From Gaiellasilicea sp963749515 (lineage in GTDB: Bacteria; Actinomycetota; Thermoleophilia; Gaiellales; Gaiellaceae): a DNA stretch of 64,000 bases. The stretch lies in the NCBI GenBank assembly GCA_963749515.1, contig CAVVMR010000009.1, positions 124,001-188,000 on the forward strand, read 5' to 3'. Below, piece by piece: positions 59,598 through 64,000 of the stretch (positions within the stretch are counted from its first letter, which is position 1; the number at the start of each line of letters is the position of its first letter). The notes beneath the pieces were generated by a model, which worked only from the letters and a program-made list of their open reading frames with translations, was not told the origin of the DNA and searched no databases. Made by a program: the position numbers and the translations under genes.

Positions 59598-60782
59598 GTG
59601 AACAGCGCGGTGCTCAGCTGCCGGATCTGCGAGGCCACGCATCCGCTTGCGCCGCTCTCGAGCTGCGATGCGTGCTCAGGCCCGCTCGACGTCCGCTATC
59701 TCTGGGACGGGAGCCGCGGCGTGCTCGACGACCCGCGCTCGCTCTGGAGCCGCGAGGCGCTCCTGCCCCACGGCAACACGGCGATGCCCAGCCCCACACC
59801 GCTCGTGCCGGCGCCCAGGATCTCGGCGGCGCTCGACATCGACGTCTACCTGAAGCTGGAGTCCGCGAACCCGACGCACTCCTTCAAGGACCGAATGGCC
59901 GCGAGCGCGCTGGCGGCCGCCCAGGGATTCGGGATCGAGACGCTGTTCTGCGCCTCGACCGGCAACCTCGGAGCGGCGGTTGCGGCCGGGTGCGCCGCCG
60001 CAGGGCTCGAGGGGGTGATTCTGAGCCCGGCCGACACCGACGAGCCGGTCCCCCCGTCCGCGACCTACGGCGCGAGCGTCTTCACCGTGCGCGGGACGTT
60101 CGAGGACTGCCGGCGCCTGGAGCGCGAGCTCGAGCACCTGTTCCCGTGGGGCTTTCTCGAAGGGAACCTGCACGCCTTCGCCGTGGAGGGCATCAAGACC
60201 ATCGCGTACGAGATCGCGGAGCAGCTGGGCTGGGAGACGCCGGCCGCGGTCGTCAGCCCGGTCGCCTCCGGCACCCTCTTCGCCAAGATCGCACAGGGCT
60301 TCGTCGAGCTTGCGGACCACGGGCTCGTTGTCGACGGCCCGCCGCGCATGTACGGGGCGCAGCCCGGCGGCTGCCCACCGGTCGCCGCAGCCTGGGCCGA
60401 CGAGCGTCCGCCGTCGCGCGTGACGCCGAACACCGTCGCCCGCTCGCTGGCCGTGGGCGATCCGAGCTACGGCGAGCTTGCGATCGGCGCCGCCCGGATG
60501 TCCGGCGGCTCGATCACGGCGCTCGCCGAGCATCTGATCGAGTCGAGCACCGAGCTGCTGGCCGAGAACTCGGGCGTCCTCGCCGATCCGGCCGGCGGCG
60601 TCGCATTCGGCACGCTCGTCGAGCTGGTCCGCTCAGGGGAGATCGTGGCGGGCGAGCGTGTCGTCCTCGTGGTCTCCGGCAGCGGCATCAGGCCGAGCAC
60701 CCGCGACGAGCACTATCCGACGCGCCAGATCGAGGCGGACGCCGACGACTTCCTCGCGGCGCTCGGCGTCGGGCGGGACTAG
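59598..60782 (+). CDS. thrC: Threonine synthase
   Basis: 394 residues: N-terminal zinc-ribbon CRICEATHPLAPLSSCDAC, PHGNTAMPSPTPLVPAPR, PLP Lys in NPTHSFKDRMAASAL, ASTGNLGAAVAAGCAAAG and VVSPVASGTLFAKIAQGF. Converts O-phosphohomoserine to threonine. GTG 59598 with GAGGCGG upstream. Encoded after a sulfur-carrier-like protein, an association also seen in other actinobacteria. The 3' end overlaps hxlR by 4 bp. Confidence 0.92.
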   Translation: MNSAVLSCRICEATHPLAPLSSCDACSGPLDVRYLWDGSRGVLDDPRSLWSREALLPHGNTAMPSPTPLVPAPRISAALDIDVYLKLESANPTHSFKDRMAASALAAAQGFGIETLFCASTGNLGAAVAAGCAAAGLEGVILSPADTDEPVPPSATYGASVFTVRGTFEDCRRLERELEHLFPWGFLEGNLHAFAVEGIKTIAYEIAEQLGWETPAAVVSPVASGTLFAKIAQGFVELADHGLVVDGPPRMYGAQPGGCPPVAAAWADERPPSRVTPNTVARSLAVGDPSYGELAIGAARMSGGSITALAEHLIESSTELLAENSGVLADPAGGVAFGTLVELVRSGEIVAGERVVLVVSGSGIRPSTRDEHYPTRQIEADADDFLAALGVGRD

Positions 60783-61147
60783 CGCGTGCTGGAGCGAGTG
60801 GCGCCGCGTACTGCGCCGGGAACGAGCCAGTTCGTGCCGAACTTTCGCATCTCGCGGATGATCGGCAAGAGCGCCCGGCCCTTCTCGGTCAGCTGGTACT
60901 CGACTCGTGGAGGAGACTCGGGATAGCTGTGTCTGGCCACGACTCCGGCCTGCTCGAGCGTCCGTAGACGATCGGCGAGCGTTCGGGTGCTCATGCCCTC
61001 ACAGACGCGTTCGAGCTCCCGGAAACGGCGCGTTCCGCCGCCGAGCTCGTGGATGAGCAACGGTGTCCATTTCGCGGCGACGATCTCGCCGGTGGACGAG
61101 ACCGCGCTGCGCGCAAAGTCGACGTCCTCGAGCTCCTGTGTCTTCAC
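60779..61147 (-). CDS. HxlR-family transcriptional regulator
   Basis: 122 residues: IVAAKWTPLLIHELGGGTRRFRELE, the winged helix GMSTRTLADRLRTLEQAGVV and YQLTEKGRALLPIIREM, the HxlR/MarR-like fold responding to redox or small electrophiles. No Cys is seen near the N-terminus. GTG 61147 with GGAGG 10 nt upstream. It may control its own promoter or the leucine genes on the other side. Confidence 0.9.
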   Translation of the reverse strand: MKTQELEDVDFARSAVSSTGEIVAAKWTPLLIHELGGGTRRFRELERVCEGMSTRTLADRLRTLEQAGVVARHSYPESPPRVEYQLTEKGRALLPIIREMRKFGTNWLVPGAVRGATRSSTR

Positions 61148-61193
61148 CGGTCAGTTGCCTCCATGTGAAACGACGGGCGGGGATCGCTCGCCG

Positions 61194-61224
61194 AAAGTCG
61201 CGATGTACCTATAGAAGCGACTTT
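61194..61224. promoter_or_regulatory. Inverted repeat upstream of hxlR, probable operator
   Basis: AAAGTCGC (61194-61201) and GCGACTTT (61217-61224) flank a 15-bp AT-richer core with GTACCTATAG. It lies 47 bp before the hxlR start and may be the regulator's own binding site. Confidence 0.45.
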
Positions 61225-61291
61225 ACTCCTCGACAAGGTTACCGCAAGTCCAGGCCGCCAAACCTCGCATTTCGACGGGTCCCGCGGCAAA

Positions 61292-61308
61292 GCTGTATGA
61301 GCTACAGC
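61292..61308. promoter_or_regulatory. Inverted repeat adjoining the leuA promoter
   Basis: GCTGTA and TACAGC with a 5-nt spacer, ending 4 bp before the TTGACA of the leader promoter. Position suits an activator or repressor site. Confidence 0.35.
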
Positions 61309-61311
61309 CAC

Positions 61312-61340
61312 TTGACAAAGTAAAGCTTCGTCACCAGACT
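61312..61340 (+). promoter_or_regulatory. Promoter of the leu/ilv leader
   Basis: A perfect TTGACA (61312-61317), 17 bp, then CAGACT (61335-61340) as a weak -10. Start would fall at 61347, exactly the ATG of the leader peptide. Confidence 0.55.
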
Positions 61341-61346
61341 GTGGCG

Positions 61347-61442
61347 ATGCCGATGTCTTTCGTAGCCCGGAGCACGCGCCCTCGCGGCGCCACTCGCCCG
61401 TCCGGGTCCATCGGCCTCATCCTCCTGATTCTCCCCCTCTAG
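61347..61442 (+). CDS. Leucine/isoleucine-rich leader peptide
   Basis: 31 residues (ATG 61347, or 29 from ATG 61353). A basic front half is followed by SIGLILLILPL and a stop, i.e. eight Leu/Ile codons in ten. The stop lies within an attenuator-like hairpin. Typical of ribosome-mediated attenuation of branched-chain amino-acid operons. The leuA start is 93 bp downstream. Confidence 0.6.
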   Translation: MPMSFVARSTRPRGATRPSGSIGLILLILPL

Positions 61443-61448
61443 GGGGAG
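61431..61448 (+). terminator. Attenuator-like hairpin at the end of the leader peptide
   Basis: CTCCCC (61431-61436) pairs with GGGGAG (61443-61448); the palindrome can extend to eight pairs. The last Leu-Pro-Leu codons and the stop lie in it, so a ribosome stalled at the Ile/Leu cluster would change its folding. A second hairpin, GCCCG/CGGGC at 61501-61517, precedes the leuA ribosome-binding site AAGGAGG. Confidence 0.5.
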
Positions 61449-61534
61449 TATCGACCACGCGCTGCAAGGCGCATACGCCCACATCGGACGCCACAGGTCC
61501 GCCCGCATTCACGGGCGAGTCAAGGAGGAACACG

Positions 61535-62679
<1,145 letters not shown>

Positions 62680-62683
<4 letters not shown>

Positions 62684-63594
62684 ATGCCTATTCGATCGCC
62701 TGTCTCGCGGGCGACGGGATCGGGCCCGAGGTGATGGCCCAGGCGAGCCGGGGCATGCGTGCAGCGGCCCGCCTCCACGGTTTCGGGCTCGACGAGGAGC
62801 ACGTCCCGTTCGGGGCGGACGCGACGATGCGGGTCGGACAGCCCTTCCCGCTTGCGTCGCGGAACGCTGCGCTCGCCGCGGATGCGATTCTCGCCGCGAC
62901 GATCGACAGGACGCTGCTGCACTCGCTCGAAGGGGAGCTCGACCTGCGGGCCGCCGTGATGCGCGCCCGGCTGCAGGGAGCGGCGATCACGTTCGTGGCG
63001 CCGCTCCGTCCCGACGCGTGGGACTGGACACTCGAGCGGGCGATCGCAACCGCTCGCTCGAGCCGGGGCCACCTCACGTTCGTCGGGAGCGAAGACGGCT
63101 GGACAGCCGAAGCAGCCGCAGCCTCGGAACGCGACGACGGCCTGCAGGTCTCGCTCCTCTCGACCCGCCGCACGATCCGCACGCTCGTGTCGAGCCCGGA
63201 CTCGTTCGACGTCGTCGTCTGCGCTCTGCCGCTGCTCGCCCCGCTCGCCGAGCTGGGCTGGTGCCTCGACTCCCGGCGGGTGCTCGCCTGGGGCAGGCTC
63301 GCCGAAGGCGGCCCGGGCATCTTCGGGCCGACGCACGGGACGGCCGCCGACATCGCGGGCCAGGGCGTCGCGGATCCGAGCTCGATGCTGCTCGCTGCCG
63401 CCCTGATGCTCGGCGAAGGCCTCGGCGAGCGAGGCGCCGCGGCAACGCTCTCCTCGGCGGTCTCGTATGTGCGTGGCAACCGGCAGCCGCGCGCGGTCGG
63501 TACCGTCTCGATGAGCACCGAGCTGACCGACGCCGTCCTCGCCCGGCTGCCGCAATCGCACTCCAACGCCGAATTCCTCACGGAGGCTGTCTAG
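62680..63594 (+). CDS. Isopropylmalate dehydrogenase-like protein lacking catalytic motifs
   Basis: 304 residues, about 50 shorter than LeuB. The nucleotide-binding ends of the fold are kept: IACLAGDGIGPEVM at the start and FGPTHGTAADIAGQGVADPSSMLLAAALML near the end. The middle lacks the LeuB landmarks: no ENTEG-type loop with the catalytic Tyr, no VDKxNV Lys, and ALPLLAPLAELGW where the metal-binding GDILSDE should be. It is probably not a functional dehydrogenase. Its GTG overlaps leuA by 4 nt, so conserved placement in the operon suggests a subunit or regulatory role. Confidence 0.75.
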
Positions 63595-64000
63595 ATGCTG
63601 ATGAACGGCGCCGACGCTCTGCTGCGCTCGCTCGAAGCCGAGGGCGTCGAGACCGTGTTCGGCCTCCCGGGCGGTGCGATCCTCCCGACGTACGACGCGC
63701 TCGCCCGCGGGACGACGATCCGGCATGTCCTCGCGCGGCATGAGCAGGGAGCGGGCCACATGGCGCAGGGCTTCGCCCGCGCCTCCGGCCGCGTCGGTGT
63801 CGCCTTCGCCACCTCCGGGCCGGGGGCGACGAACCTGGTCACGCCGATCGCCGATGCCTGGATGGACTCGACGCCGCTCGTCTGCGTGACCGGCCAGGTG
63901 CGGTCCCACCTGATCGGCACCGACGCCTTCCAGGAGTGCGACATCACCGGCATCACGATCCCGATCGTCAAGCACTCCTGGCTCGTCCAGGACGTGGAGG
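63595..64000 (+). CDS. ilvB: Acetolactate synthase large subunit (5' part)
   Basis: 135 residues to the window edge: MNGADALLRSLEAEGVETVF, FGLPGGAILPTYDAL, the ThDP Glu region LARHEQGAGHMAQGFARASG, ATSGPGATNLVTPIADAWMDS, and VTGQVRSHLIGTDAFQECD. First common enzyme of valine, leucine and isoleucine synthesis. ATG 63595 (or 63601) immediately follows the LeuB-like gene. Confidence 0.9.
   Translation, partial: MLMNGADALLRSLEAEGVETVFGLPGGAILPTYDALARGTTIRHVLARHEQGAGHMAQGFARASGRVGVAFATSGPGATNLVTPIADAWMDSTPLVCVTGQVRSHLIGTDAFQECDITGITIPIVKHSWLVQDVE

Noticed and set aside
59594..60967. 457-codon frame beginning at ATG 59594 over thrC
   Set aside because: Out of frame with the obvious threonine synthase; Arg-rich product.

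Overview
The window is about 70% GC, gene-dense and free of tRNA, rRNA, CRISPR arrays or insertion sequences. Its content suggests an aerobic or facultative actinobacterium, most likely of the Thermoleophilia type. The pointers are short collagen-like secreted proteins, Ig-like repeat proteins, FolE2 and ThyX folate/thymidylate enzymes, a HisC-HisB fusion, a YerC-type regulator heading the his operon, and many start codons lying about 6 nt after a TANNNT box. The last point suggests widespread leaderless transcription. The class assignment is inference from gene content only.

Layout. 1-8 kb: degenerate histidine-kinase-like protein, folE2, plsY, two divergent superoxide dismutases, an SDR, an ECF sigma/anti-sigma pair, thyX, DUF72, a cold-shock gene with a structured leader, and small membrane proteins. 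8-12.6 kb: cyclodeaminase-like protein, formate-THF ligase, GlpD and a PHP phosphoesterase. 12.6-18.7 kb: an iron/polyamine-type ABC importer, a GDPD, a HAD phosphatase and an EamA transporter. 18.7-35.9 kb: a large quaternary-amine island. It has a ProXWV-type ABC importer with a fused double permease, an aldehyde and an iron alcohol dehydrogenase, and an MttB-family methyltransferase. These are divergent from an eight-gene overlapping operon of IclR regulator, corrinoid protein, pterin methyltransferase, RACE-type corrinoid reactivase, DUF1638, dimethylglycine/sarcosine-dehydrogenase-like flavoprotein, EtfB and EtfA. Together they look like uptake and stepwise demethylation of glycine betaine or a relative, with methyl groups passed to tetrahydrofolate and electrons to ETF. 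Fhs and the cyclodeaminase-like protein (8-10 kb) could then oxidise the one-carbon units.

35.9-46.8 kb: mixed genes, including a frameshifted disulfide oxidoreductase. It ends with a collagen-like secreted protein and a 681-residue membrane protein that fuses an ECF sigma factor, a zinc-finger anti-sigma domain, a membrane segment and extracellular Ig/CARDB domains. The collagen-like gene and the locus of the fusion gene share a 27-bp promoter-like element.

46.9-52.7 kb: a five-gene overlapping operon that I do not recognise as any described system. It encodes a 934-residue protein built of 29-residue amphipathic repeats with a C-terminal HExxH domain, a gingipain/caspase-like protein, an acyl carrier protein, a ketosynthase, and a short ketosynthase homologue without the active-site cysteine. 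A hairpin covers the first start codon. This is the best candidate for a new system in the window.

52.6-64 kb: amino-acid biosynthesis. The operon yerC-hisG-hisD-hisCB-hisH-hisF-hisIE runs leftwards. hisA, a MoaD/ThiS-like protein and thrC run rightwards from an extremely compact divergent promoter made of three 8-bp repeats. After an HxlR regulator comes a leucine/isoleucine-rich leader peptide with an attenuator-like hairpin, then a short leuA lacking the regulatory domain, a LeuB-like protein without recognisable metal and catalytic motifs, and the start of ilvB.
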